Part shown: positions 52,909 to 61,700 of the stretch, piece by piece
Layout: each line of letters opens with the position of its first letter
Position numbering within the stretch: the stretch's first letter is position 1
From: Bacteroidales bacterium
GTDB taxonomy: Bacteria > Bacteroidota > Bacteroidia > Bacteroidales > UBA932
DNA length: 64,000 nt
Direction of reading: 5' to 3'
Assembly: GCA_017549145.1 (NCBI GenBank)
Contig: JAFYVM010000074.1
Location: forward strand, 1-64,000
Translations under genes and position numbers: made by a program
The notes under the pieces: generated by a model
Told to the model about the DNA's origin: nothing
Database searches by the model: none
The model's input: the letters and a program-made list of their open reading frames with translations, nothing else

Positions 52909-53709
52909 ATGAATTCAATGATATTCGCAGCGGGCTTGGGAACTCGCCTGAAACCTATAACAGACACACTTCCAAAAGCATTGGTGCCAGTTTGTGGCAA
53001 ACCGCTTATCGAGCATACTTGTCGTAAATTGATGGCTTCTGGCATCAATCAGGCAGTGGTGAACGTGCACCATTTTGCTGACAAGATTGAAGCTTGGGCA
53101 GCTGAGCAGGACTGGATTGTGACTTCGGAAGATCAGCTGGAGGAAGGTAAGATGTTGCTTCGTTTCAGTGATGAAAGGCAGCAACTTTTAGAAACAGGTG
53201 GAGCTGTGCATCATGCCCGCCATCTGCTTGAAAATTGCGGACATTTCCTGATTCATAATGTGGATATACTTTCAAACGCAGATTTGAAGTGGCTGGAGTC
53301 TAAGGTCCAGCCTGAAGCGCTTGCCACATTGCTTGTCAGTGAGCGTGAAACTACACGTTTTCTCCTTTTCCACCCTCAGACTAGGAGACTTGTAGGTTGG
53401 CACAATACCAATACTGGAGATTATAAACTTGCGGATGATTCTATCCCATTGGATGCATGCGCCAGATACGGATTCTCAGGTATTCATATCATGTCAGATA
53501 AGGTCTTTGACCTGATGGAGGAGTATGCAAAATGGCGAGACCTTCCTGTAGAAGATCCCGCCGGTGTAAAGTTCTCAATAATGAATTTCTATCTCTGGGC
53601 CGCTGTCAAGCATCCGATATATGGCGTTGTTGCCGAGAATCTTGATTTCCTCGATGTCGGGAAACTGGATGCTCTTGCCCCAGCAGAAGCCTTTATTTCT
53701 CAGGCTTAG
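52909..53709 (+). CDS. MurU-like sugar-1-phosphate nucleotidyltransferase
   Basis: The 266-residue protein opens IFAAGLGTRLKPITDTLPKA, the signature of sugar-phosphate nucleotidyltransferases, followed by LVPVCGKPLIEH and the metal-site NVDIL. The length matches MurU, which makes UDP-MurNAc from MurNAc 1-phosphate. The preceding AmgK-like kinase supports this assignment; mannose- or glucose-1-phosphate uridylyltransferase remains possible. Its 3' end overlaps the convergent CPBP gene by 17 bases. Confidence 0.82.
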   Translation: MNSMIFAAGLGTRLKPITDTLPKALVPVCGKPLIEHTCRKLMASGINQAVVNVHHFADKIEAWAAEQDWIVTSEDQLEEGKMLLRFSDERQQLLETGGAVHHARHLLENCGHFLIHNVDILSNADLKWLESKVQPEALATLLVSERETTRFLLFHPQTRRLVGWHNTNTGDYKLADDSIPLDACARYGFSGIHIMSDKVFDLMEEYAKWRDLPVEDPAGVKFSIMNFYLWAAVKHPIYGVVAENLDFLDVGKLDALAPAEAFISQA

Positions 53710-54553
53710 GGATATTCATAAGTACAACAACTGTTGCTGCCAGGAAAGCTACGCAGCACACGCAGATTCCTGCATAGGACCATGGATTCATTACATCAAC
53801 GAATGATTCCGCTTCCTCAAATTGTGGGACTCTGCTGAGCAATGCTGCCATTGTGTTATTTACACAGTGCATGAGCATTGTGAGTTTCAGTGAGCCAGTC
53901 TTGTAATATACAAATCCGAAGAGTAGTCCTAGGATGAAAGCAGGGATAGCCTGCCATGGATTCAGATGGATCAGAGCAAAGAATGCAGCTGAAATGATGA
54001 TAGCAGCAGTAGGGCTCATCTTGCCAAGCAATCCTCTCATAATCATACCTCTACAAAGCCATTCCTCAAAGAATGGGGCAAAGATTGAAACAGAAATCAA
54101 TGTGATCCAAAGTGGAGCATCCAATAGCTGTTTCATAGCCTGCTCAAGGAAATCAGGCATTGGAGGCAATAGCTTGGCTGTGATGTCTGTTACAAAGGCA
54201 GCAGCAAGCGTAGCTATAGACACAACTATCGCCATTGCAAATCCTCCTGACTTGCCGAATCTGTTGCTGTCAACCGGTACGCTTGGAGTAAAGTTCTCGT
54301 CGAAACGACTTTTAGCTGATGCGTATAGCATAGCCGGGATAAACATCAAAGGGTATGAAACCAATGTTCCATATTCTGAAGCTATTTCAGGAAGGAAGGC
54401 CTGCAAAGCCAGCAAAACCAGATTACCCAATAAACCACCAAGGATAAACAATCCCAACAATCCGAACATTCCTCCCACTCCCGGCATAAAGTGGTTGTAG
54501 TTAGAGAATAGATCGTATGATCCTCTTCCGCTATGTCTCTTGAAAAATTTCAT
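53693..54553 (-). CDS. CPBP family intramembrane metalloprotease
   Basis: The 286-residue membrane protein has about seven hydrophobic segments. The protease motifs are EEWLCRGMIMRG (EExxxR), FFALIHLNPWQ and the later HCVNNT, the conserved residues of CPBP (Abi/CAAX-type) glutamic intramembrane proteases. The substrate is unknown. An extra Gly-rich N-terminal helix (MFGLLGLFILGGLLGNLVLL) is typical of Bacteroidota members. Confidence 0.87.
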   Translation of the reverse strand: MKFFKRHSGRGSYDLFSNYNHFMPGVGGMFGLLGLFILGGLLGNLVLLALQAFLPEIASEYGTLVSYPLMFIPAMLYASAKSRFDENFTPSVPVDSNRFGKSGGFAMAIVVSIATLAAAFVTDITAKLLPPMPDFLEQAMKQLLDAPLWITLISVSIFAPFFEEWLCRGMIMRGLLGKMSPTAAIIISAAFFALIHLNPWQAIPAFILGLLFGFVYYKTGSLKLTMLMHCVNNTMAALLSRVPQFEEAESFVDVMNPWSYAGICVCCVAFLAATVVVLMNIPKPEK

Positions 54554-54575
54554 TGTTAATATATAGCATTGCTCT

Positions 54576-54672
54576 AGACATACCTAACGCTCCGGAACCG
54601 TGCTACCCCTCAGGTCGCTGAGGGAAGTACCCACAAAGTGGGAGGGATTGTTCCAGAGCGTTAGGTATGTCT
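54576..54672. repeat. 97-bp palindromic element with nested hairpins
   Basis: Terminal arms of 23 bp (54576-54598 with 54650-54672) pair with a single C/T difference, which is a G-U pair when transcribed from one strand. Inside are two perfect small hairpins: 54607-54624 (CCCTCAG with a GTCG loop) and 54630-54642 (CCCAC with an AAA loop). It lies between the CPBP and nucleotidyltransferase genes and has no T-tract. It looks like a dispersed repetitive palindromic (REP/MITE-like) element or a structured RNA. No coding potential is seen. Confidence 0.75.
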
Positions 54673-54684
54673 GATTGTCGATAA

Positions 54685-55617
54685 TTATTTGTAGAGTGGA
54701 GTAGGGTAGATACCCTGATCTGCAAACTCCTGGAACTTAGCTACAACGCCAGGTCTGTCCTCCTGGAATGTAACTCCGAACCAACGTGATGATGTAGAAA
54801 GAAGCTCAGTCTTAGCGCTTCCATTCTTAATCATGCAGTCGATAGCGTAAGGAATGTAGAACTCAGACTTAAGTTCATTTCCATGATTCTCTAGGAATGC
54901 AACGAATGTGTCCTTGCTGTTCTGGAAATAATCAGGAGTAAAGCCCCACATGTTCATTGAGCAAAGAGCCTTGTCTGCAAGCTCTACAGTCTCACCTGTA
55001 ACGCTGTTCTCTCCGTAAATCTTACCGTCCTCAGCTCTAGCGATCTTATGATGCTCTACAACGTTTGTAAGGAAACCAGTCTCATCGGCAGCTCCGATAC
55101 CACGTGATACTGCACCTGACTCTGAAAGTGTGTTGTCAAGCTCGAATCCTACGAGAGCGTACTCACCAGTCTTACCTTCATGAGCTCTTAGCCAATCAGC
55201 AAGAATCTTGAATGAATCCTTTCCGTAGTAGTCATCACCATTGATAACAGCGAAAGGCTCGTTGATTACTTCCTCACCCATAAGCACTGCATGAGCTGTA
55301 CCCCATGGCTTCTCTCTCTCAGGGTTAAGAGTGAACTGTGAAGGAATCTTCTCAAGCTCCTGAGTTACAAACTCAAACTGAAGTGGTTCACCGTCAGGAC
55401 ATGTTACGTTACCATATTTCTCCTTGACGTGCTCGATCATCTGCTCCTTGAAATACTCACGCACGATGTAAACTACCTTACCGAATCCAGCCTCAACAGC
55501 ATCGTAGATAGAATAATCGATGATAGTTTCTCCATTAGGACCAAGACCGTCCATCTGCTTTAGTCCGCCGTAACGGCTACCCATACCAGCAGCAAGTACC
55601 AAAAGTGTAGGTTTCAT
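54685..55617 (-). CDS. Sugar nucleotidyltransferase (NTP_transferase family)
   Basis: The 310-residue protein opens LLVLAAGMGSRYGGLKQMDG, a nucleotidyltransferase signature with a Tyr-Gly-Gly variation, and has AVINGDDYYGKDSF as the metal-binding segment. It resembles Bacteroidota proteins annotated simply as nucleotidyltransferases, related to UTP-glucose-1-phosphate uridylyltransferases. The sugar cannot be determined. The stop codon lies 12 bases after the palindromic element. Confidence 0.85.
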   Translation of the reverse strand: MKPTLLVLAAGMGSRYGGLKQMDGLGPNGETIIDYSIYDAVEAGFGKVVYIVREYFKEQMIEHVKEKYGNVTCPDGEPLQFEFVTQELEKIPSQFTLNPEREKPWGTAHAVLMGEEVINEPFAVINGDDYYGKDSFKILADWLRAHEGKTGEYALVGFELDNTLSESGAVSRGIGAADETGFLTNVVEHHKIARAEDGKIYGENSVTGETVELADKALCSMNMWGFTPDYFQNSKDTFVAFLENHGNELKSEFYIPYAIDCMIKNGSAKTELLSTSSRWFGVTFQEDRPGVVAKFQEFADQGIYPTPLYK

Positions 55618-55676
55618 AATTTATTAGTGTATTAAGTTAAATTTTGTTCTGTGATCTAAAATTTTTCAAAAATAAC

Positions 55677-55684
55677 TATTTTTG
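55677..55684 (+). promoter_or_regulatory. -7 element for divIC
   Basis: TATTTTTG fits the consensus, 28 bases before the ATG at 55713. The -33 region is weak. Confidence 0.55.
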
Positions 55685-55712
55685 CCAAGTATTCCATTAA
55701 AAGTTACAAAAA

Positions 55713-56015
55713 ATGAAAAGAGTCAACGATATATTTAAGGGTGAGCACAAAAGCTTCTGGGTGTTTGTCGCTTTGGCAACTGCTGTATTCTTGTTTATTT
55801 GGGTCGTTGGCCCTGGTAACACAGTTATTCATTGGACTAAAGCCAAGATGGATATAAATGCTCAGGAAAAAGAAATTGAGCAGTATCGCAAGGATCTTGA
55901 GGAGATGGATAAACGTATCAATATGCTCAAGACAGATAAGGATACATTAGAAAAATTCGCCAGAGAACAGTATCATTTCACTGCCCCTGGCGAAGATGTC
56001 TATATTATTGAATAA
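55713..56015 (+). CDS. FtsB/DivIC family cell-division protein
   Basis: The 100-residue protein has a short basic cytoplasmic N-terminus, one transmembrane helix (FWVFVALATAVFLFIWVVG), and a coiled coil (EIEQYRKDLEEMDKRINMLK) ending in REQYHFTAPGEDVYII, the hallmark of septum-formation initiator (DivIC/FtsB) proteins. These act with FtsL and FtsQ at the division site. It is convergent with purB, with 7 bases between. Confidence 0.88.
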   Translation: MKRVNDIFKGEHKSFWVFVALATAVFLFIWVVGPGNTVIHWTKAKMDINAQEKEIEQYRKDLEEMDKRINMLKTDKDTLEKFAREQYHFTAPGEDVYIIE

Positions 56016-56022
56016 TATTCTT

Positions 56023-57363
56023 TTAGAATCCAGTGTATGTCCAAGGAGTAATCACTCTGAGCTCCTCTTTTACTGATTCACTTACTTCCAAAGTCTCGAT
56101 AAACTCTGCGATTACCTCGTGGTTGATACCTGCACCTGTACGGGTGAGGGCCTTGAGTGTCTCGTATGGGTTAGGGTAGTTCTCGCGGCGAAGGATAGTC
56201 TGGATTGCCTCAGCTACGACAGCCCAGTTTCTTTCAAGGTCAGCGCGAAGAGCATCCTCATTGAGGATAAGTTTGCCAAGACCCTTCTTGAGTGAGTTGA
56301 GTGAAATCATAGAGTGTGCAAGTGGCATTCCGATGTTGCGGAGTACAGTTGAGTCTGTAAGGTCACGCTGGAGACGAGAAATCGGAAGCTTCATTGACAA
56401 ATGAGTGTAGAGCGCATTTGCTACTCCGAAATTACCCTCTGCATTCTCAAAGTCGATAGGATTTACCTTATGAGGCATTGCTGATGATCCTACCTCACCT
56501 GCTTTAACTTTCTGACGGAAGTACTCCATTGAAATATATGTCCAGATGTCGCGAGCGAAGTCGATAAGGATTGTATTGATTCTTCTCAGGCAGTCAAACA
56601 ATGATGCAAGGTTGTCGTAATGCTCGATCTGAGTAGTTGGGAATGATCTCTTGAGACCGAGGGATGCAACGAATTCATTTCCGAATGCAATCCAGTCTAC
56701 TGCAGGATATGTTACTTTATGGGCATTCATGTTACCTGTTGCTCCACCGAACTTAGCTGGATAAGTAAGAAGCTCGAACTGACGGATCTGCTCCTCAAGA
56801 CGTACCACGAATACGTTGAACTCCTTGCCAACGCGAGTTGGAGATGCTGGCTGACCGTGAGTTTTTGCAAGCATAGGAATCTCTGCCCACTCTGTAGCCA
56901 TACCCTTGATGAGTCCAAGGACCTCCTTCAAGAGTGGCATGAAACTCTCCTCGATTGCCTCCTTGAATGAAAGAGGGACAGAGGTGTTGTTGATATCCTG
57001 AGATGTAAGTCCGAAATGAACGAACTCTCCCCATTTGAGGATATCCATTTCCTTGAAACGATCCTTGATGAAGTACTCAACAGCCTTGACATCGTGGTTG
57101 GTTACCTTCTCAATCTCTTTCACCTTGGCTGCATCCTCAGGTGTCATATTTCTATAGATGTCTCTAAGGGCTTCGAACTTAGAATTGTCGAAATCAGCAA
57201 GCTGTGGAAGAGGAATCTGGCAAAGAGCGATAAAATATTCGATCTCAATGCGTACTCTGTATTTAATGAGTGCATACTCGCTGAAATACTCTCTAAGAAC
57301 TTCTGTCTGACGTGAATATCTTCCGTCGATAGGCGATACTGCCAAAAGTGATTGATTGCTCAT
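56023..57363 (-). CDS. purB: Adenylosuccinate lyase
   Basis: The 446-residue fumarase/aspartase-superfamily enzyme catalyses two steps of purine synthesis (SAICAR to AICAR and adenylosuccinate to AMP). The superfamily signature SSAMPHKVNPIDFENAEGN is intact, with the preceding VGSSAMPHK flexible loop Ser. KTHGQPASPTRVG is the other conserved substrate motif. The N-terminal LLAVSPIDGRYSRQT is characteristic of the longer PurB form. Confidence 0.96.
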   Translation of the reverse strand: MSNQSLLAVSPIDGRYSRQTEVLREYFSEYALIKYRVRIEIEYFIALCQIPLPQLADFDNSKFEALRDIYRNMTPEDAAKVKEIEKVTNHDVKAVEYFIKDRFKEMDILKWGEFVHFGLTSQDINNTSVPLSFKEAIEESFMPLLKEVLGLIKGMATEWAEIPMLAKTHGQPASPTRVGKEFNVFVVRLEEQIRQFELLTYPAKFGGATGNMNAHKVTYPAVDWIAFGNEFVASLGLKRSFPTTQIEHYDNLASLFDCLRRINTILIDFARDIWTYISMEYFRQKVKAGEVGSSAMPHKVNPIDFENAEGNFGVANALYTHLSMKLPISRLQRDLTDSTVLRNIGMPLAHSMISLNSLKKGLGKLILNEDALRADLERNWAVVAEAIQTILRRENYPNPYETLKALTRTGAGINHEVIAEFIETLEVSESVKEELRVITPWTYTGF

Positions 57364-57387
57364 AATTGTAGTTTCTTAAAACGGGCG

Positions 57388-57395
57388 CAAATATA
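57388..57395 (-). promoter_or_regulatory. -7 element for purB
   Basis: TATATTTG on the minus strand fits the consensus, 24 bases before the purB ATG. The -33 box is weak. Confidence 0.55.
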
Positions 57396-57406
57396 TATAA
57401 AAATGG

Positions 57407-58615
57407 TTAGAGTAAAAGCATTACGGCAAATACATAAAGTAAAATACCCTGGAAAATAAGGTTGCCTTCAGAATCATTTTCAAGAATGGTTTCTGTCGGG
57501 TTGCTCTTGATGTATTCGCTGAGTTGTTCTTCGTCAGGATAAAGACGCGGTGCCCATTTCTTGATCAGGTAACCTTGGCTGAACCACGCTGCTCCTCCAT
57601 TTGATCTGTTCAGAGTGATAAGTGTCTTGTAATCACCGAAATATACTGGGATGTCATTTGTGGCAATACCATTTATCTGATCAGGCGTTGCGGCTACTAG
57701 AATCATAGGAGTGAATCCTGCGCCTTTGGCCTGTTCTGCGAACCCGACTATTTCTTTCCATTTCTTCTCCTTTATATCCGGGTTATAAATGGAAATGATC
57801 ATTACATTGCCTTGAGTGGCAAGAGTGTCCTGGTATTCGTGATGTTCGTTGTAGAATGAAAGATCTGCTCCAGTGTCGTCCAGACTCTGTTTCTGCACAG
57901 TGTGTGTGCTTACAAATGTCCAGGTTGAGTCCGGTAGTGTCTCTAATGTGAATTCTTTCTGTTCTCCTTCCTTTTCGTACACAAATACAGATTCAAAGGC
58001 TTCTTCATCTGTTGTTTCTGAATCTGGTCTGGCAGCAGAGAGTGCTATACCGGGTTTGTAATCTGTGAAATCAACCAGTGGCAGATAAAGCAATGAATAT
58101 ACGGAGAAGGCTATTACAGATGCGCATACTATGCCGAAAGATACATATTTACGCTTCAACGGCCTTCCAAGATTCCTCATCGGGATGAATGCAACAGCTA
58201 GTAAAGCGCAGATTATAAGGTTCTTTACGAATGTCTGTAGATGCGTCAGATGAATGGCCTCACCGAAGCATCCGCAATCCATCACCGGATTGAATATTAA
58301 CAGAACAAGGGTCAGAAGAGTGAAAAATCCCTGTATAGAAATAGCTGCAATGGCAGTAACCTTTCTCCAGACTCCTGTTATCAATGCTGTTCCTATCAGC
58401 ACTTCAGCCAGGGCAAAGAATAATCCTAGTCCTTTTGATGCAAATTTTAGAAATCCGACATGAAGAAAGTTCAGGTAGCTGTCCATGACAAGTCCAGCTC
58501 CCACAGGATCCATAAGTTTCAGGATACCTGAGATGAAAAATACAAATCCGCAGATGAATCCGCAGAATCTTCTGAATCTTAGAAAGAAATATTTGAGAGA
58601 CTGACTAACCGACAT
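57407..58615 (-). CDS. DoxX family membrane protein (BT_3928 type)
   Basis: The protein (402 residues from the ATG at 58615, or 404 from 58621) has a DoxX-like four-helix membrane domain (about 15-150, with FVFFISGILKLMDPVGAGL and ALAEVLIGTALITGVW) and a fifth helix. A soluble C-terminal half follows, resembling a thioredoxin-like fold (SIYNPDIKEKKWKEIVGFAEQ and TPMILVAATP) but lacking a CxxC pair. BT_3928-type proteins have this layout; their function is not established. The start overlaps the tmk end, so the genes are coupled. Confidence 0.78.
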   Translation of the reverse strand: MSVSQSLKYFFLRFRRFCGFICGFVFFISGILKLMDPVGAGLVMDSYLNFLHVGFLKFASKGLGLFFALAEVLIGTALITGVWRKVTAIAAISIQGFFTLLTLVLLIFNPVMDCGCFGEAIHLTHLQTFVKNLIICALLAVAFIPMRNLGRPLKRKYVSFGIVCASVIAFSVYSLLYLPLVDFTDYKPGIALSAARPDSETTDEEAFESVFVYEKEGEQKEFTLETLPDSTWTFVSTHTVQKQSLDDTGADLSFYNEHHEYQDTLATQGNVMIISIYNPDIKEKKWKEIVGFAEQAKGAGFTPMILVAATPDQINGIATNDIPVYFGDYKTLITLNRSNGGAAWFSQGYLIKKWAPRLYPDEEQLSEYIKSNPTETILENDSEGNLIFQGILLYVFAVMLLL

Positions 58616-59285
58616 ATTCATCTACGGTTTTCTGTATCTTGGCAAAAATCGCGTCAGGAGGCAGCATGTTGCCATTTTCGTCAGAACAATCTATTCTGAT
58701 GAACGAGGGATCCAGTTCGCACTGGCGACGGTAAATATCCCTTACCCGGACCTGGAACTGAATATCTGCCTCATGGATGTCCTGTGCACCCTCAAGGTAG
58801 TTTCTGTCTGCTCCACCTCTCTGGCTTTTAAGCTTAGACTCAACGAAACTGATCGGTACATCGAGGAAGATGTTGAGGTCTGGCTTTGGTAGGTCGAAGT
58901 TGCCATACTCTGTGTTGAAGATCCACTCTCTGAGGTCCTCAGCCTCTTCTGTGTTCTTCAATTTGGCGCACTGATATGCAATATTGGAGTAGACGTAGCG
59001 GTCTAACAGAATGTGACCTCCCTGACGAAGGGTTGCCTTCATCTGCGGGCCTGCACCATGTCTGTCCTCTGCGAAAATTAAAGCAACCAGCTGTGGGTGA
59101 ACTGTTTCGTTGTTACCGAAATCGCCTCGAAGGAAACGGCTGATCAGATCTCCGTAAACCGGAGCATCATATCTTGGGAAATGTATGTATTCAAGATTAC
59201 CTAGAAGGCTTTCCAGATATGTTCTTAACTTCTTTACTTGAGTGGATTTGCCTGCACCGTCCAGGCCTTCGAGAACTACTAGCAT
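58605..59285 (-). CDS. tmk: Thymidylate kinase
   Basis: The 226-residue enzyme phosphorylates dTMP to dTDP. The P-loop is GLDGAGKST, followed by YIHFPRYDAPVYGDLISRFL and the DRYVYSNIAYQ motif. The LID segment KSQRGGADRNYLE resembles the eukaryotic-like, larger bacterial TMPK form. It overlaps the DoxX-type gene and is divergent from folP. Confidence 0.95.
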   Translation of the reverse strand: MLVVLEGLDGAGKSTQVKKLRTYLESLLGNLEYIHFPRYDAPVYGDLISRFLRGDFGNNETVHPQLVALIFAEDRHGAGPQMKATLRQGGHILLDRYVYSNIAYQCAKLKNTEEAEDLREWIFNTEYGNFDLPKPDLNIFLDVPISFVESKLKSQRGGADRNYLEGAQDIHEADIQFQVRVRDIYRRQCELDPSFIRIDCSDENGNMLPPDAIFAKIQKTVDEYVG

Positions 59286-59318
59286 AATTAAATGTTTTCA
59301 AATCACACAAAGATATAT

Positions 59319-59326
59319 TATTTTTG
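59319..59326 (+). promoter_or_regulatory. Promoter for folP
   Basis: TATTTTTG (59319-59326) fits the -7 box; TTTTC (59295-59299) stands 19 bases upstream, one mismatch from the -33 consensus. It lies 23 bases before the folP ATG. Confidence 0.6.
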
Positions 59327-59348
59327 TCATCAATCAAAAACTAAAACT

Positions 59349-60164
59349 ATGACAAAAGGAAGACATATCGACATTATGGGAATCATCAATCTTACTGATG
59401 ATTCGTTTTATGCTGAAAGCCGTTGTGCTAGTGAGGAAAAGTTAATGTCTCGAGTAGCAGAAATGGTGAAAGAAGGTGCCACAATTCTAGATTTGGGTGC
59501 TTGTTCAAGCCGTCCGGGCTCTGAGCCTGTTGGTCCGGAGGTGGAGTGGGAACGTCTGAAGCCAGCTCTCCTCTCTATCAGAAGCAAGTATCCGGATATT
59601 CCAATCTCAATCGATACTTGCTGGTCAGAAGTTGTAGAGAAAGCATATGATTATATTGGAGAGATTATCGTGAATGATATTACTTCAGGTGAGAATGATC
59701 CGCAGATGCTTCCGACAGTGGGACGATTGGGGCTAAGATATATTGCTATGCATATGAGGGGGACATCCAAGACGATGCAGGAGTTGACTCAGTATGAGGA
59801 TGTCGTGCAGGATGTCGTGGATTATTTTATGGAGTTTGCCGAGAAGGCCCAGGCTAATGGCATTAAGAACTGGATTCTTGACCCTGGTTTTGGCTTCGCT
59901 AAGACAACGGCGCAGAACTATCAGATGATGCGTGAACTACGCAAGTTCCGTCAACCTTATCCTCCTGGAAAAATTCCGCAGGTGTTAGTCGGAGTGTCGC
60001 GTAAGAGTATGATATACAAGACATTCGATATTACTCCAGAGGAGGCACTTCCACAGACTCAGGTGCTTCATCTGAAGGCATTGCAGGAGGGAGCTTCAAT
60101 ACTTCGTGTTCACGATGTTGCTGAAGCTGCACGTACGATAGATGTGTTCTGGAGACTCTGTTAG
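59349..60164 (+). CDS. folP: Dihydropteroate synthase
   Basis: FolP condenses p-aminobenzoate with dihydropterin pyrophosphate in folate synthesis and is the target of sulfonamides. The 271-residue protein has IMGIINLTDDSF (pterin/phosphate loop), ATILDLGACSSRPGS and PISIDT. The C-terminal part has GVSRKSM and ILRVHDVAEAA. I use the ATG at 59349 (MTKGRHIDIMG), because the upstream extension spans the promoter. It abuts the convergent WbqC gene. Confidence 0.95.
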   Translation: MTKGRHIDIMGIINLTDDSFYAESRCASEEKLMSRVAEMVKEGATILDLGACSSRPGSEPVGPEVEWERLKPALLSIRSKYPDIPISIDTCWSEVVEKAYDYIGEIIVNDITSGENDPQMLPTVGRLGLRYIAMHMRGTSKTMQELTQYEDVVQDVVDYFMEFAEKAQANGIKNWILDPGFGFAKTTAQNYQMMRELRKFRQPYPPGKIPQVLVGVSRKSMIYKTFDITPEEALPQTQVLHLKALQEGASILRVHDVAEAARTIDVFWRLC

Positions 60165-60878
60165 TTAGAGCTTCTTTAGATAAAGAATAGAGTCAGGACC
60201 TTCGTTAAATAACAGGTCCATGATTGATAGATCAGATTGGAAGCCGTGCTTTGGGGAGAATACCTGGAAGTACGGCTTTTCAAGATCCAGCCTTTTGAGA
60301 ATGTCATTAGGGCGCTTTGGATGGATGATTTCGCGCAGATCATCGCATTTGATGTCTTGGCCTTCTAATGAGGCTGTGCCGTCCAGTCTGAATTCGCAGG
60401 TTGTGTGTATGTCTGCCTTCAAGCCAGTCTTTTCAATGAAGAATTTGAGCAGTGCTGTGTTGAGGTCTATTAACTTTTCTGGCTGAGAGTCAAGGATGGC
60501 AAACAGCTCGTCCTGGTAATATTCGAAATATGCAGATGTGCCGTAAGCTGATGTAATGGCCCTTTTATGCTGAAGTACCCACGGCTTGCTATAATCTACT
60601 TTTACCTCAGAGATAAGATTTTTATGAGTTCCGTTTTCGTGAACGATAGGGAAGGAGAGTGTCTGGACTCCATCCGCTCCGTAGAAGCGGCATCTGTTAC
60701 GGTAAGACTGCTTCTGGTAATTTTCGCAGGTCTCAATGAATATGATAGAAGAAGATAAAGGAGATGGCAGGATGTTTTTCCTGTCATCTCCCTTTTTTAT
60801 CAGTCCTTCCATTTCCTGTGCAATGGCTGCAAAATAGGAAACTGGTGGAAAGTATGCTGTTGATAATAGTTTAGGCAC
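60165..60878 (-). CDS. WbqC family protein
   Basis: The 237-residue protein opens LLSTAYFPPVSYFAAIAQ and contains the basic RCRFYGADGVQTLSFPI and WVLQHKRAITSAYGTSAYFEYYQDELF motifs of the WbqC family. The family is linked to surface-polysaccharide gene clusters, and its activity is not firmly established. There is no signal peptide. It lies 5 bases after lpxA, so it may belong to the lipid A transcript. Confidence 0.88.
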   Translation of the reverse strand: MPKLLSTAYFPPVSYFAAIAQEMEGLIKKGDDRKNILPSPLSSSIIFIETCENYQKQSYRNRCRFYGADGVQTLSFPIVHENGTHKNLISEVKVDYSKPWVLQHKRAITSAYGTSAYFEYYQDELFAILDSQPEKLIDLNTALLKFFIEKTGLKADIHTTCEFRLDGTASLEGQDIKCDDLREIIHPKRPNDILKRLDLEKPYFQVFSPKHGFQSDLSIMDLLFNEGPDSILYLKKL

Positions 60879-60883
60879 TATTC

Positions 60884-61687
60884 TTATTCTCCTTTTGATC
60901 CAAGGTGGCCCTTGATGATACCTCTCTTAGAACCTCTGATAAATGCGAGGATTGTATCTCTTTCTTCTGTCTGAGGATATTCAGCCTCAATGCGTGCACA
61001 TGCATCAGTGGTATTCAAGCCGGAATTGTAGATAATGTCGTACATATCCTTGATGCTACGGATCTGATCTGATGAGAAGCCTCTTCTGCGAAGTCCTACG
61101 ATGTTAACACCTGCATATGAGAGAGGTTCGCGTCCGCAAAGTACATATGGAGGTACATCCTTGTTGATCTTAGAACCGCCACCGACCATAGCGTGCTTTC
61201 CGATTCTTGAGAACTGGTGAGCAACTGTGCTTCCTCCGATTGTTGCCCAATCGTCAACGTCAGTTTCACCTGCGATACCTACGTAGCTTACAAGGATACA
61301 GTTGTTACCTACTGTACAGTCATGTGCGACATGCACATAAGACATAAGAAGGCAGTTGTTGCCAATCTTTGTTACACCTCTTCCGCTAGCTTTTGTTCCA
61401 CGGTTGATTGTAGCGCATTCGCGTATATTTACATTGTCTCCAATCTCTACGTAAGTCTCTTCTCCCTCAAATTTGAGGTCCTGAGGTATGGCACCTACAA
61501 CAGCTCCTGGGAATACAGTGCAGTTCTTTCCCATCTTTACATAGTTGAAAATAGTAGCGTGTGGAAGAATCTTGCTTCCGTCTCCGATTTCAACGTGCTC
61601 CTCGATGTAGGCGTATGGTCCTACTTCTACATTTTCTCCAAGTTTTGCATTTGGGTGAACTGTTGCAAGTGGATGAATGTTTGCCAT
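60884..61687 (-). CDS. lpxA: UDP-N-acetylglucosamine acyltransferase
   Basis: LpxA adds the 3-O acyl chain to UDP-GlcNAc, the first step of lipid A synthesis. The 267-residue protein is a left-handed beta-helix with hexapeptide repeats from IHPLATVHPNAKLG onward. The catalytic His is in YVHVAHDCTVGNN, and the C-terminal helical part begins VGLRRRGFSSDQI. The length is typical. It follows lpxC by 13 bases. Confidence 0.96.
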   Translation of the reverse strand: MANIHPLATVHPNAKLGENVEVGPYAYIEEHVEIGDGSKILPHATIFNYVKMGKNCTVFPGAVVGAIPQDLKFEGEETYVEIGDNVNIRECATINRGTKASGRGVTKIGNNCLLMSYVHVAHDCTVGNNCILVSYVGIAGETDVDDWATIGGSTVAHQFSRIGKHAMVGGGSKINKDVPPYVLCGREPLSYAGVNIVGLRRRGFSSDQIRSIKDMYDIIYNSGLNTTDACARIEAEYPQTEERDTILAFIRGSKRGIIKGHLGSKGE

Positions 61688-61700
61688 AATGATTTTTGTT

